Below, piece after piece: positions 1 through 8,066 of a stretch of DNA of 44,884 bases (its first letter is position 1; every line of letters begins with the position of its first letter). The notes beneath the pieces are model-generated. The model was not told the DNA's origin. It saw only the letters and a list, made by a program, of their open reading frames with translations, and searched no databases. The stretch is taken from NCBI GenBank assembly GCA_016281535.1, contig JAEEIT010000178.1:1-44884 (forward strand). Direction: 5' to 3'. The position numbers and the translations under genes are program-made. This DNA comes from Clostridia bacterium. Its GTDB lineage: Bacteria; Bacillota; Clostridia; Saccharofermentanales; Saccharofermentanaceae.

Positions 1-495
1 ATCATCGCTGTTGAGCCGGCATCCTGCCCGAGCTTCACACGTGGTAAGTTTGCATATGACTTCTGCGATACCGGTATGGTTTGCCCTCTGGCAAAGATGT
101 ACACACTCGGCTCCGACTTTATCCCGGCTCCGAACCATGCAGGCGGCCTGCGTTATCACGGCATGAGCTCGACACTGTCCCAGCTCTATCACGACGGCTT
201 CATGGAAGCAAGATCCGTTAAGCAGACAGATGTATTTGAAGCAGCTGAGATGTTCGCCCGTGTCGAGGGTATCCTCCCGGCACCGGAAAGCTCCCACGCG
301 ATCCGCGCAGCAATCGACGAAGCTCTCAAGTGCAAAGAGACCGGCGAAGAGAAGACCATCGTATTCGGTCTTACCGGCACAGGTTACTTTGACCTCGTTG
401 CTTACCAGAAGTTCCACGACGGTGAGATGGATGACTACATCCCGACAGATGATGAGCTTGCGAAGTACGCTGCCAATCTTCCGAAGGTAGACTAA
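1..495 (+). CDS. trpB: Tryptophan synthase beta chain, TrpB2 type (3' part)
   Basis: The reading frame is open from the first base, so only the C-terminal 164 residues are present. The enzyme is a PLP-dependent cytoplasmic protein that makes tryptophan from indole and serine. Visible TrpB2-family landmarks are SCPSFTRGKFAYDF, the HAGGLRYHGM segment, and PAPESSHAIRAAIDEA followed by a TGTGYFDL segment. The HAGGLRYHG stretch separates TrpB2 from ordinary TrpB1. No trpA follows; the gene ends in its own terminator, as expected for a stand-alone TrpB2 that may salvage free indole. The family call is firm; the physiological role is inferred. Confidence 0.93.
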   Translation: MIAVEPASCPSFTRGKFAYDFCDTGMVCPLAKMYTLGSDFIPAPNHAGGLRYHGMSSTLSQLYHDGFMEARSVKQTDVFEAAEMFARVEGILPAPESSHAIRAAIDEALKCKETGEEKTIVFGLTGTGYFDLVAYQKFHDGEMDDYIPTDDELAKYAANLPKVD

Positions 496-541
496 GCAAT
501 TACTCTGGAAAAAGAGCGATAGTTGAAATAAACAAAACAGG

Positions 542-582
542 CGGCAGGATCCGTTCTTTGAGAATGGGTCCTGTCGTTTTCT
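542..582 (+). terminator. Rho-independent terminator of trpB2
   Basis: The arms CGGCAGGATCC and GGGTCCTGTCG pair (with two G-U pairs) around an inner TTCT/AGAA extension. They are followed at once by TTTTC. It lies 46 bases after the trpB2 stop. Confidence 0.85.
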
Positions 583-773
583 ATGTTGTGTGGAGGCAAC
601 ACATTAAACCTGCATTCCAGGCTGATTGAATGTGTCGGGGCTAACAGGAACTGTCTCAGAAAACGATGTTCCTCTTTCTTTTTCAACGCATCAATGCTGG
701 TCCATGTAATGGTCAATGTTGAAACGTTTTACATGGACCACTTCATTGACAAGGGGATGACTTTCTGCCAAGA
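583..773. other. Non-coding stretch rich in inverted repeats
   Basis: No convincing gene is seen between the trpB2 terminator and the end of the minus-strand XRE gene. The stretch holds several inverted repeats: ACACATT/AATGTGT (599-605 and 629-635), AGGAAC/GTTCCT (646-651 and 668-673, followed by a T-rich run), an 11-bp perfect pair GGTCCATGTAA/TTACATGGACC (699-709 and 729-739), and an interleaved GTCAATG/CATTGAC (712-718 and 744-750). It could be a structured RNA, a bidirectional terminator region or a remnant; no choice can be made from one sequence. Confidence 0.5.
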
Positions 774-1103
774 TCACGCCAGCTCCGGCTCCGGATCCTT
801 CCCTATGCGGTTGCTTTGAAGGAGCCGGAGGGCGTCGGCGCGGGCACGGTCGTCGGCGAGGCGGGCAGATTCGATGAGGGTGATCTCATATTCCGAAAGG
901 GAAGTCGCATCTACTTCGGTGCGGCCGATCAGGTAGTCGACGGCGACATTGTAGTAGTCGGCCAGACGGACGAGGACTTCCCAGGGAATGGTTCTCGAGC
1001 CGACTTCGTATCGTGAATACACGACTGAAGAGCAGCCGATGCATGCGGCAAGTTTCCTCTGGCTGATGTTGTGGCTTTCTCGGATGACGCGAAGATTAGT
1101 CAT
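774..1103 (-). CDS. XRE-family (Cro/CI-type) transcriptional regulator
   Basis: This 109-residue protein has a complete N-terminal HTH_3 domain at about residues 4-60. Its recognition features are NISQRKLAACIGCSSVVYSRYE and the trailing RTIPWEVLVRLADYYNVAVDYLIGR. The C-terminal tail (about 50 residues) is charged and has no recognisable domain. The ATG at 1103 is preceded by GGAGGA at good spacing. It lies 80 bases downstream of another XRE gene in the same direction, so the two are probably co-transcribed. Target genes are unknown. A phage-repressor or toxin-antitoxin role is possible, but no partner gene is visible. Confidence 0.88.
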   Translation of the reverse strand: MTNLRVIRESHNISQRKLAACIGCSSVVYSRYEVGSRTIPWEVLVRLADYYNVAVDYLIGRTEVDATSLSEYEITLIESARLADDRARADALRLLQSNRIGKDPEPELA

Positions 1104-1183
1104 GGTGTCTTCCTCCTTAGTGTCGATCGTTCGGGTGTTGCCTTCTGTTGTCAGTTCGGATAGTGATTACCTGTGTATTTCAG

Positions 1184-1531
1184 TTAGTTATTGTAGTCTT
1201 CCAGTTCTAAGATGAGGTGGAGCAGTTTCTTCTGTTCTTTCTCCGGCTTCGAACATAGGATTTCATAGCAGCGGAGAGGGATGTTTTTCTCTTTCTTTTC
1301 CTTCGTGTCGGTGAGGCCTTCAACCTGTTCGAATAGCTCGGACAGGGGATAATCCAGTGCCCGGCTGATCTGTGCGAGCTTTTTCACGGTTGCATTCTTC
1401 TCGCCACGTTCCAGCTGACCGATATAGTTGTAAGAACAATCTGAAAGGTGGGCGAGTTCTTCCTGGGTCATGCCAAGTTTCTTCCGCCTGTCTCTGATTC
1501 TATGACCAACTATAGTAGATATCTCGCTCAT
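1184..1531 (-). CDS. XRE-family transcriptional regulator
   Basis: This 115-residue protein has an HTH_3 domain at about residues 7-65 (RIRDRRKKLGMTQEELAHLSD, then NYIGQLERGEKNATVKKLAQIS). A lysine/glutamate-rich C-terminal part may mediate dimerisation. The ATG is preceded by AAAGGTG. The promoter at 1608-1636 and the start of the gene are surrounded by ACTwwAGT palindromes, which suggests that this protein or its neighbour at 774-1103 controls its own expression. It resembles small clostridial SinR-like repressors, but the regulated pathway cannot be told from here. Confidence 0.88.
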   Translation of the reverse strand: MSEISTIVGHRIRDRRKKLGMTQEELAHLSDCSYNYIGQLERGEKNATVKKLAQISRALDYPLSELFEQVEGLTDTKEKKEKNIPLRCYEILCSKPEKEQKKLLHLILELEDYNN

Positions 1532-1620
1532 AAAAACACCTTTCGTTTTGATTCTAGTAAGAATGCGAGCGAAACTCCACGGACTAAAGTGGCGATTTAG
1601 TCTGAAATGTATACTTTAGT
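1509..1620. promoter_or_regulatory. Putative XRE operator cluster (ACTwwAGT palindromes)
   Basis: Three 8-bp sites of the form ACTwwAGT lie within 112 bp: ACTATAGT (1509-1516, inside the start of the XRE gene), ACTAAAGT (1583-1590) and ACTTTAGT (1613-1620, in the promoter spacer). The middle one is part of a larger palindrome, GACTAAA-N7-TTTAGTC (1582-1602). This placing is typical of an autorepressed XRE gene. Binding itself is inferred. Confidence 0.5.
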
Positions 1621-1636
1621 TACTATTTTCTGAAAA
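1608..1636 (-). promoter_or_regulatory. Putative sigma-A promoter of the XRE gene pair
   Basis: On the minus strand TTTTCA (1631-1636) and TATACA (1608-1613) are separated by 17 bp. Transcription would start near 1601 and run into the gene that starts at 1531. The match to consensus is moderate (4/6 and 4/6), but the overlap with the palindromic sites supports it. Confidence 0.45.
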
Positions 1637-1641
1637 GGATC

Positions 1642-2592
1642 TTATTGGAGCCGCTGCGATACGCAGATACGCCGGCCGTCAATATCGGTAAAGGTGAATT
1701 CGCGGTTCTTGTGCGGTGTCTTGTCCGACTCTTCCAGAGAGCGCAGGATCGTCACGCCGCTGCTCTCAAGCTCCATCTGGAGCATCTTGGGTTCAGAGGC
1801 GAAAATATAAAGATCGTACAGCCCCTTCTTGTGCTTGAGTTCCTGAACTTGTGCGAAAGCCGAGACGAGTTCTTCTGACTCACAAGAGGCCAGTACGATC
1901 TCGATATTGTCTCGGCGAAGACGGATATGCGGCATGGACTCGTCATCCAGATGAGCTGCGTGAAAGCCAAGCTTCTCCTCATAGAAAAGCGCTGTCCGAA
2001 GTGTGTCCCGGCATAGGAATACAGGGGCGATGTCATTCATGAGGTGAAGAGAAGAAGAACTCTCATCCTGCGCTTCTGAAGATGTCGGCTGATTGGGTGA
2101 ACTATCCGTATGGGAGGTTTCTTCGGCGCCGGTTTCGTTGGAGGTATTCCTTCCGGATCCGGAGGGAAGAGAGGCAGGATCGATCTTCCCGGAGGGGATA
2201 TCCTTATTGAACTTATACCCGAGAAGCGGCGTGCAGAAGGGCTTCTCCAGTTCGTCGAGAGTCTGGTTCATGCGGATGCGGATCTGCAGTTCTTCCGGAG
2301 TGGGAAGGACCGGAATGTCCTCCATCTTTTCAACGATTTCACAGTACTCCAGAAGATTTGTGAAACGGATAAAGAGAGGCAGGATCTCCTCGCAGGAAGA
2401 AGGAAGGTCTCTTCTTCCGTGGAGAAACTGCATGCCGTACTCGACAGCCTCTACAGGCAGCGCCGAAAAGAGTCGGTTCAGAAAAGACATTTCATCCGGT
2501 GCATTCTCCGCGACGTGGCCGCGGGAGACGATGGAATGGATGTAATCAAAGACCACGTTGATGTCGTGTTCCGGATAGTTTCTCGATGGCAT
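1642..2592 (-). CDS. Unknown protein with C-terminal VOC (glyoxalase-like) domain
   Basis: The protein has 316 residues in three parts. Residues 1-140 form a helical domain I do not recognise. Residues about 145-185 are a Ser/Thr/Glu-rich linker. The last 130 residues look like a vicinal-oxygen-chelate fold: MNDIAPVFLCRDTLRTALFYEEKLGF at the start, later IRLRRDNIEIVLAS, and a closing TFTDIDGRRICVSQ. VOC domains bind metal or small molecules (glyoxalase, bleomycin-resistance proteins), but the substrate here is unknown. The ATG has AAGGAG at good spacing. The gene starts 15 bases after the stop of the upstream lipoprotein gene, so the two form an operon. Confidence 0.7.
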   Translation of the reverse strand: MPSRNYPEHDINVVFDYIHSIVSRGHVAENAPDEMSFLNRLFSALPVEAVEYGMQFLHGRRDLPSSCEEILPLFIRFTNLLEYCEIVEKMEDIPVLPTPEELQIRIRMNQTLDELEKPFCTPLLGYKFNKDIPSGKIDPASLPSGSGRNTSNETGAEETSHTDSSPNQPTSSEAQDESSSSLHLMNDIAPVFLCRDTLRTALFYEEKLGFHAAHLDDESMPHIRLRRDNIEIVLASCESEELVSAFAQVQELKHKKGLYDLYIFASEPKMLQMELESSGVTILRSLEESDKTPHKNREFTFTDIDGRRICVSQRLQ

Positions 2593-2607
2593 GGTATATC
2601 TCCTTGT

Positions 2608-4005
2608 TCAGCCGTTCTTCTCAGAAAGAGGCGGGGTAAAAATCTCGAAGGAAGAACTGACTCCTTTCTCGAAATCGTAGTCGAAGATCAGGGCTTTGTG
2701 GACTGGCTTTTCGGAATCTGTGCTGCTGTCGTCTGTTGTCTTTCTGATCTCGAAGACGAGATAGAGTTTGTCGTCCAGGTAAAGACAGCAGACGGTCGAA
2801 TGGTAGAATGAGTACTCCTCCAGTTCGGAAGCATCAAGCTGCCAGATCACGTGTTTGTAGAATTCATCGGCTTCTTCTTCGGTAAGAAGATTCGACCGGA
2901 GGAATTCTTCGTTAGGAGACGGGAACACGTCAAAGTCGAAATCCTTCTTATAGATGCGGGACAGGATGTAGCAGAAGGTGGGATCCTCTTTGAAATCTCC
3001 GCCGCGGATATTCTCGTAAAGCCGGATCAGGACGTCTTCCGGACGAAGGGTCGTGCCGGTCGGTGTTTTCCAGTAAGACATCGCATACATGGTGGTATCG
3101 AAATAGATGAGCTCTTCTGTGGTAAATCCCTGCGAGAGCATGAAAGAATAGAACTTGTACGGGGAGTCGTGGCTGAAGAAGATATCGTCGAGCCAGTCGC
3201 TTCCACACAGATATTCGAGTGCGGTGATAAACTCCACACACGGCGTGTAGGCGTCGATAAAGTGGCTAAAATATTTCGCTTCGTACAGCTCGGCACAACC
3301 CTCAACGAAGAAGTCGGCTTTCGTCGATGCGATGATGCTCCCTGTAGCATCCGAAGGGACGTCGTCGAGCGGATACACATTATCCGGAGTGAAGACGGCT
3401 TTCTCGATGGGTCCGTCGATATTCGTATCTACGAAGTGAGTCAGCTCATGCATAACCGTCGAGAGATAGGAGATATCGTCCGAATCCAGATAGACAGAGT
3501 TGATGAACGCTGTGTTATCGGACTGGTGATACTCGCCTGCGTGATTGGTGGCGATGATCTGGCCGGCAATGCGGAGGGAAGAGATCTTGGCAAGAAAGTA
3601 TTCTTCGTTCTCCGGCTTGATCTGGTCGGCGATCATGGGAAAGAGCAGGTAGACATAATCGACAAATTCGCCGAGACGTCCGTTCGATTCGATACACCTG
3701 CAGAAACGAAGGAAAAGGTCATAACGTCCACGAAGCGATTCTTCCGGAATGTTGTGTTCAGCTGCTTTTTCCAGGGCTTCAGTCATGGCGGCGTGGTCGG
3801 GATCCGGATCGGGCGTAGGCGTCGCATCCGGCTCGGCCGAAGACTTGGTTGTTTCCTCCGGCTGCCTGGAGTGGGGAGGAGGAAGCGGGGTGGAGGATGA
3901 GACCTTTCGCGGACGGAAGCTATCACAGCCCGGGAGCAAAAGGTTCCCCAGGATAAGAGCGCCTGTAAGTAGAACACAGGTCAGTCGCCGCGATGCAGAA
4001 AGCAT
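2608..4005 (-). CDS. Lipoprotein with HExxH zinc-peptidase motif
   Basis: This 465-residue protein starts with a lipoprotein signal. A basic N-terminus and hydrophobic stretch end in LLLPGC, making Cys27 the likely lipidated residue. A Ser/Thr/Pro-rich linker with a TPTPDPDPD segment follows to about residue 70. The core contains HELTH at 186-190, preceded by YLSTVM. Glu235 and Glu239 (FVEGCAELYEA) follow about 45 residues later, in the spacing of gluzincin-type metallopeptidases. It is therefore probably an extracellular, membrane-tethered zinc peptidase of an uncharacterised family. The start has GGAGGTG upstream. It precedes the VOC-domain gene in an apparent two-gene operon. The substrate is unknown. 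Confidence 0.72.
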   Translation of the reverse strand: MLSASRRLTCVLLTGALILGNLLLPGCDSFRPRKVSSSTPLPPPHSRQPEETTKSSAEPDATPTPDPDPDHAAMTEALEKAAEHNIPEESLRGRYDLFLRFCRCIESNGRLGEFVDYVYLLFPMIADQIKPENEEYFLAKISSLRIAGQIIATNHAGEYHQSDNTAFINSVYLDSDDISYLSTVMHELTHFVDTNIDGPIEKAVFTPDNVYPLDDVPSDATGSIIASTKADFFVEGCAELYEAKYFSHFIDAYTPCVEFITALEYLCGSDWLDDIFFSHDSPYKFYSFMLSQGFTTEELIYFDTTMYAMSYWKTPTGTTLRPEDVLIRLYENIRGGDFKEDPTFCYILSRIYKKDFDFDVFPSPNEEFLRSNLLTEEEADEFYKHVIWQLDASELEEYSFYHSTVCCLYLDDKLYLVFEIRKTTDDSSTDSEKPVHKALIFDYDFEKGVSSSFEIFTPPLSEKNG

Positions 4006-4043
4006 GATCCACCTCCATTGGTTCGTAGTGTCAATACAGGAAA

Positions 4044-4052
4044 ATTATAGCA
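4044..4052 (-). promoter_or_regulatory. Extended -10 promoter element for the lipoprotein operon
   Basis: On the minus strand the sequence reads TGCTATAAT, a perfect extended -10 element, about 40 bases upstream of the ATG at 4005. No good -35 hexamer is seen, as is usual for extended -10 promoters. Confidence 0.55.
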
Positions 4053-4142
4053 TACCGGCGCATTTTCGTGAGAATGAAAAGGAAGTGTGAATTCTTGTCA
4101 TAAATAATTGCGGATTTTCGGCGAGAGACTTAATATTACAAT

Positions 4143-6857
4143 ATGGATGAAATCGGACGAAAAAGAATCGCCGTCCTGCTCGGACAGCCTGAAGAATACA
4201 CACACGAACGGTTCCTGAAGGGCTTCCTGAAAGAAGCTTTCGCCAGGGACTACGACGTATGCATGTTCGCGATGTACATCAAGTACCAGAATACGCCGGC
4301 GCGCTGTATCGGCGAGACCTCGATCTTCCAGCTTCCCAGTTACGATAAATTCGACGCAGTGGTCGTCATGGCGGATACCATTCAGACGGAAGGGGCGCTT
4401 ACCCGGATCGAGGAGAGGCTTCATAAGGAATATTCGGGGCCGGTGCTTTTTATAGACAAGGACAGTAAGTATTTCCCGTCGATCCATATCGATAACTATA
4501 CGCCCGAGAAGGCCGTCATCGACCACCTGATCGAGAAACACGGCATCCGGGACATTGCTTTCCTCACTGGGAAATCCTGGCATCCGCACTCGAAGATCCG
4601 ACTTAAAGCCTATAAAGATTCCCTCGTTTCACACGGTATTGAAGTGGATGAGAACCGGATCTTCTTCGGAGACTTCTGGTACACGAGCGGGGCCAGCCTT
4701 GTGGACAGCCTGATGAGTGCAGACGGACATCTGCCGCAGGCCATCGCCTGTGCGAACGATTATATGGCGCTGGGCGTGGCGAAGCGCCTGTCCGAGCGCG
4801 GGATCGCGATCCCCGGTGACATCGCGGTCGTCGGCTGCGATGGAAACGACGAAGGCCGGCATGCGCCGATCCCGATCACATCGGCCACATTATCTTCCTT
4901 TCATTTCGGACAGACCGCCGCACTCTACACGCATGCGCTGCTCACGGGCGGGGAAATGGAGAAGGTCGAACCGGATCAGGATCTGTTTATCGGCGAAAGC
5001 TGCGGATGCGCCTGTGACAGTGCCAGACCGACCTATTTCCGAAGAGAAGATTGGGACACGGATCTGTCCCAGAGCTCCATGTTCTCGCCGCTGAACCATA
5101 TGGATGAGGATCTGCTTTCACAGACATCTTTTACCGGATTGATCAGTACTATATTCGTATCGATGCACTATGTCGGCGGATACGACAGTTTCAGCCTGTG
5201 CCTGAACCCGGCACTGGGGGAAGCGGGTCCGGGATTCGAAGACCGGATCATGCACGTGATCCGCTGCGGATCCGCCAAAGACAACAATGACCGGATCCTG
5301 ACGGGCAGCTACTTCGAACGGTCGCAGATGCTGCCGGAGCTGTATGAGGAACGGGAGAAACCTTCGGCGTTCCTGTTCATGCCTCTTTATTTCGATGACT
5401 GCACCTTCGGCTATGCAGCCGTCAGCTTCGGAGACCGGCTCAAGGTGATCACGCCGGAATACCGCGCATGGCTGAAGAGTGTCAGCCGCGGCATCGAGTG
5501 CTATAAGCGGGCCGACGACCTGATCGGCAGTAACCTGATCGCCAAGCAGGGCGTCACGACGGACAGTCTTACCGGACTTGCGAATTATCTGGGATTCCTG
5601 GAGCAGACGGAAACGCTGATGAACCTGATGCTCAATAACGGCGGGTATATGGGCGCACTGGCCATCGATATCAAGGGATTATCCAAGATCAACGATACCT
5701 ATGGCCGGAAAGCCGGAGATCAGGCCATCATCACGACGGCAAGTGCACTTGAGAAAGTGTTCTCCTCGAGAAACTGCTTATGTATCCGCATCGGTACCGA
5801 TGAGATGGTGGCGCTCCGGATCACCAGAAGTCCGGATGATCTGGAGATGCTCGCGGAGAAAGACAAGCTCATGGAGATGCTCCGGGAACGTGCCGAGGCT
5901 TCCGATGAACCCTATAAGATCGAACTGTACTATGGCGTGCAGAGCGGAAGCCCCTTGAACTCCGAACAGCTCGAGCGTCTGGTCAATGTGGCGATCAGCC
6001 GGAAGAATCTGGATAAGGCGAATGCGAAGAAACTTCAGGAAAAGAGTGAACTGACGGAAGAAGAACGTCATGAGGCGCGTCTCGTAAGTCAGGTCCTCGA
6101 TGATAATAAACTGACGTATCACTTCCAGCCGATCGTCGAGGTCGATACCTGCAGGATCTACGCATACGAGGCCTTGATGCGGGCGGATGTGACACCGTAT
6201 CTGTCCCCACTGTCCGTTCTCCGCTATGCCGAGTACTATGACCGCCTCTACGATGTGGAGAAGGCAACATTTACCAATGTCATCGCGCTGATGAGAAGAA
6301 ACGGTTCGAAATTCGCGGACGGCAAGAAGATCTTCATTAACTCGATCCCCGGGTATCTTCTTAAGAAGGAAGATATGGAGGTCCTCGAAGAATACGTCCG
6401 GGAGAACCCCGACTCCATCGTCGTCGAACTGACGGAACACTCGGAAGCGTCGGATGAGACGCTGCGGGACATGAAGGCTTTCTATGAAAGACTCGGGATC
6501 AAGACGGCCGTCGACGACTACGGGACGGGCTACTCGAATGTCTCGAATCTTCTTAGGTATCTGCCGGACTACGTGAAGATCGACCGTGCACTTCTTTCCA
6601 GAATTGAAGAAAGCCCGCAGAAACAGCACTTCGTCAGAGAAATCATTGAGTTCTCCCATGAGAACGGGATCCTGGCCCTCGCAGAAGGCGTGGAGACAGA
6701 ACAGGAGCTGAAGACGGTGATCATGCTCGGGATCGACCTGGTACAGGGCTATTTCACGGCTCGCCCGGAGAAAGCTCTGGTCCAGTCCATCAGGCAGAAT
6801 GTGATCGATGCGATCCGGACCTATGCAGCCCAGAGAAAGCAGGGTACCGGGAAGTAA
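4143..6857 (+). CDS. LacI-like sensor fused to degenerate GGDEF and EAL domains (c-di-GMP phosphodiesterase)
   Basis: The 904-residue protein has no signal peptide or membrane segment. Residues 1-280 resemble the ligand-binding half of LacI-type regulators without their DNA-binding headpiece (KRIAVLLGQ at the start, IACANDYMALGVAKRL, GDIAVVGCDGNDEG). A GAF-like linker region follows to about residue 460. The GGDEF domain at about 470-630 has DSLTGLANYLGF but a GTDEM site (551-555), so cyclase activity is doubtful. The EAL domain at about 650-895 keeps its key residues: EAL (676-678), FINS, ELTE, DDYGTGYSN, VKID, AEGVE and VQGYF. It should hydrolyse c-di-GMP in response to a small ligand, perhaps a sugar. 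No clear ribosome binding site precedes the ATG. Confidence 0.85.
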   Translation: MDEIGRKRIAVLLGQPEEYTHERFLKGFLKEAFARDYDVCMFAMYIKYQNTPARCIGETSIFQLPSYDKFDAVVVMADTIQTEGALTRIEERLHKEYSGPVLFIDKDSKYFPSIHIDNYTPEKAVIDHLIEKHGIRDIAFLTGKSWHPHSKIRLKAYKDSLVSHGIEVDENRIFFGDFWYTSGASLVDSLMSADGHLPQAIACANDYMALGVAKRLSERGIAIPGDIAVVGCDGNDEGRHAPIPITSATLSSFHFGQTAALYTHALLTGGEMEKVEPDQDLFIGESCGCACDSARPTYFRREDWDTDLSQSSMFSPLNHMDEDLLSQTSFTGLISTIFVSMHYVGGYDSFSLCLNPALGEAGPGFEDRIMHVIRCGSAKDNNDRILTGSYFERSQMLPELYEEREKPSAFLFMPLYFDDCTFGYAAVSFGDRLKVITPEYRAWLKSVSRGIECYKRADDLIGSNLIAKQGVTTDSLTGLANYLGFLEQTETLMNLMLNNGGYMGALAIDIKGLSKINDTYGRKAGDQAIITTASALEKVFSSRNCLCIRIGTDEMVALRITRSPDDLEMLAEKDKLMEMLRERAEASDEPYKIELYYGVQSGSPLNSEQLERLVNVAISRKNLDKANAKKLQEKSELTEEERHEARLVSQVLDDNKLTYHFQPIVEVDTCRIYAYEALMRADVTPYLSPLSVLRYAEYYDRLYDVEKATFTNVIALMRRNGSKFADGKKIFINSIPGYLLKKEDMEVLEEYVRENPDSIVVELTEHSEASDETLRDMKAFYERLGIKTAVDDYGTGYSNVSNLLRYLPDYVKIDRALLSRIEESPQKQHFVREIIEFSHENGILALAEGVETEQELKTVIMLGIDLVQGYFTARPEKALVQSIRQNVIDAIRTYAAQRKQGTGK

Positions 6858-6913
6858 TTTCCGCATCCGGAAAGAAGTTTTTCCGATTTTTGCAAGAAAG
6901 TGAAAGAATGTGT

Positions 6914-6942
6914 TTGACATTCTTTGACTATAGTGTTATTGT
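6914..6942 (+). promoter_or_regulatory. Sigma-A promoter of the heat-shock operon
   Basis: TTGACA (6914-6919) and TATTGT (6937-6942) are separated by 17 bp. The CIRCE element begins 5 bases further on, so HrcA bound there would cover the transcription start. Confidence 0.75.
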
Positions 6943-6946
6943 TGTT

Positions 6947-6973
6947 TTAGCACTCAGAGAGTTAGAGTGCTAA
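6947..6973 (+). promoter_or_regulatory. CIRCE element (HrcA operator)
   Basis: The sequence is a perfect TTAGCACTC-N9-GAGTGCTAA. It matches the consensus HrcA binding site at all 18 arm positions. It lies 35 bases before hrcA and makes the operon autoregulated by HrcA, with repression lifted on heat stress. Confidence 0.97.
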
Positions 6974-7007
6974 ACCGTACTTTGACAGATGTGAAGGAGG
7001 TGCGGAA

Positions 7008-8051
7008 ATGGGATTAGATGATCGGAAGAAAGTAGTACTGCAGGCGATCGTGGACGATTATGTCGCGACCTGTGAGCCTGTGGGTTCGAAGTCTCTGATC
7101 GACCGCCATGATTTCACGGTCAGTTCCGCGACCCTCCGTAACGATATGGCTGAACTGGAGCAGATGGGTTATCTGGAGAAGCCGCATACTTCGGCAGGAC
7201 GTATCCCTTCGGATAAGGGTTACCGCGAGTATGTGAATTCCCTCATGAAGGTCGACCATCTTTCCGATGAGGAAGGACGGGAGATCAGAAGTAAGCTCGG
7301 AGAGAGCTTCGATGAGATCGCGACCCTTCTGAAGGCCGCTTCGGCAACGCTGGCGGACCAGACCGGATATATCTCACTGGCCGTCACGCCGAAACTTACC
7401 AGCAGCTACCTGACACAGCTGAAGATGCTCATGATCGAGCCGGGTAAAGTCCTGGTGGTCGTGGTGCTCTCCGCGGGTGTCGTGAAGAACCGTATGGTCC
7501 GTATCCCGGACTTTCTGACGCAGGAACAGATCGCCCAGATCGGAAATGCCGTGGAGCAGGGACTGTCCGGTATGCCGTTGTCCGAGATCTCACTGATCAC
7601 CGTCGCCACAGCGGCGAAGGACAACCAGAAGGTCGAGCTGCCCGATGCGCTATTGAATCAAGTGCTTTATGAGGCGTATACGGCGATCAAGCAGGCGGAT
7701 AACCTCGATGTCTATATGGAAGGAAAACACAGGATGCTTTCGCTTCCGGAGTTTTCCGATACGAGACGGGCACAGGGACTCTTCGATACGCTTTCACATG
7801 ACGGACTGATCGCAGGATATGTGGATGAGGTCACGAAGGAAGACGAGAAGAAGGAGTACATGATCCGGATCGGCCAGGAGATCACGCTCGAGGGCTTAGA
7901 CGGATGCAGCTTCATCACGACGACCTACACGGTCGGCGGCAAGGTGGCCGGAAACATCGGTGTGATCGGTCCGAAGAGAATGGAATACAGCAAGGTCATC
8001 TCGCAGATCAATTTCGTGCGGATGATGCTCGATGAGAAATTGAAACAATAG
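7008..8051 (+). CDS. hrcA: Heat-inducible transcription repressor HrcA
   Basis: The 347-residue protein has the usual family length. The N-terminal winged helix holds LDDRKKVVLQAIVDDY, EPVGSKSL, SSATLRNDMAELE and the family signature HTSAGRIPSDKGYR. The C-terminal part has the GAF-like inserted dimerisation region and ends in IGPKRMEYSKVISQINFV. HrcA represses the operon by binding CIRCE and depends on GroEL for folding in known systems. The ATG has GGAGGTG 5 bases upstream. It is the first gene of hrcA-grpE-clpP-dnaK-dnaJ. Confidence 0.97.
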   Translation: MGLDDRKKVVLQAIVDDYVATCEPVGSKSLIDRHDFTVSSATLRNDMAELEQMGYLEKPHTSAGRIPSDKGYREYVNSLMKVDHLSDEEGREIRSKLGESFDEIATLLKAASATLADQTGYISLAVTPKLTSSYLTQLKMLMIEPGKVLVVVVLSAGVVKNRMVRIPDFLTQEQIAQIGNAVEQGLSGMPLSEISLITVATAAKDNQKVELPDALLNQVLYEAYTAIKQADNLDVYMEGKHRMLSLPEFSDTRRAQGLFDTLSHDGLIAGYVDEVTKEDEKKEYMIRIGQEITLEGLDGCSFITTTYTVGGKVAGNIGVIGPKRMEYSKVISQINFVRMMLDEKLKQ

Positions 8052-8066
8052 AAAAGAGGAATGGAA

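Noticed and set aside
774-1531. Toxin-antitoxin pair or prophage repressor/Cro switch
   Set aside because: Both genes are XRE proteins in the same direction, with no toxin, integrase or phage genes nearby.
2851-3900. 349-codon plus-strand frame opposite the lipoprotein gene
   Set aside because: The minus strand has a signal peptide, lipobox and HELTH motif; the plus-strand frame has none.
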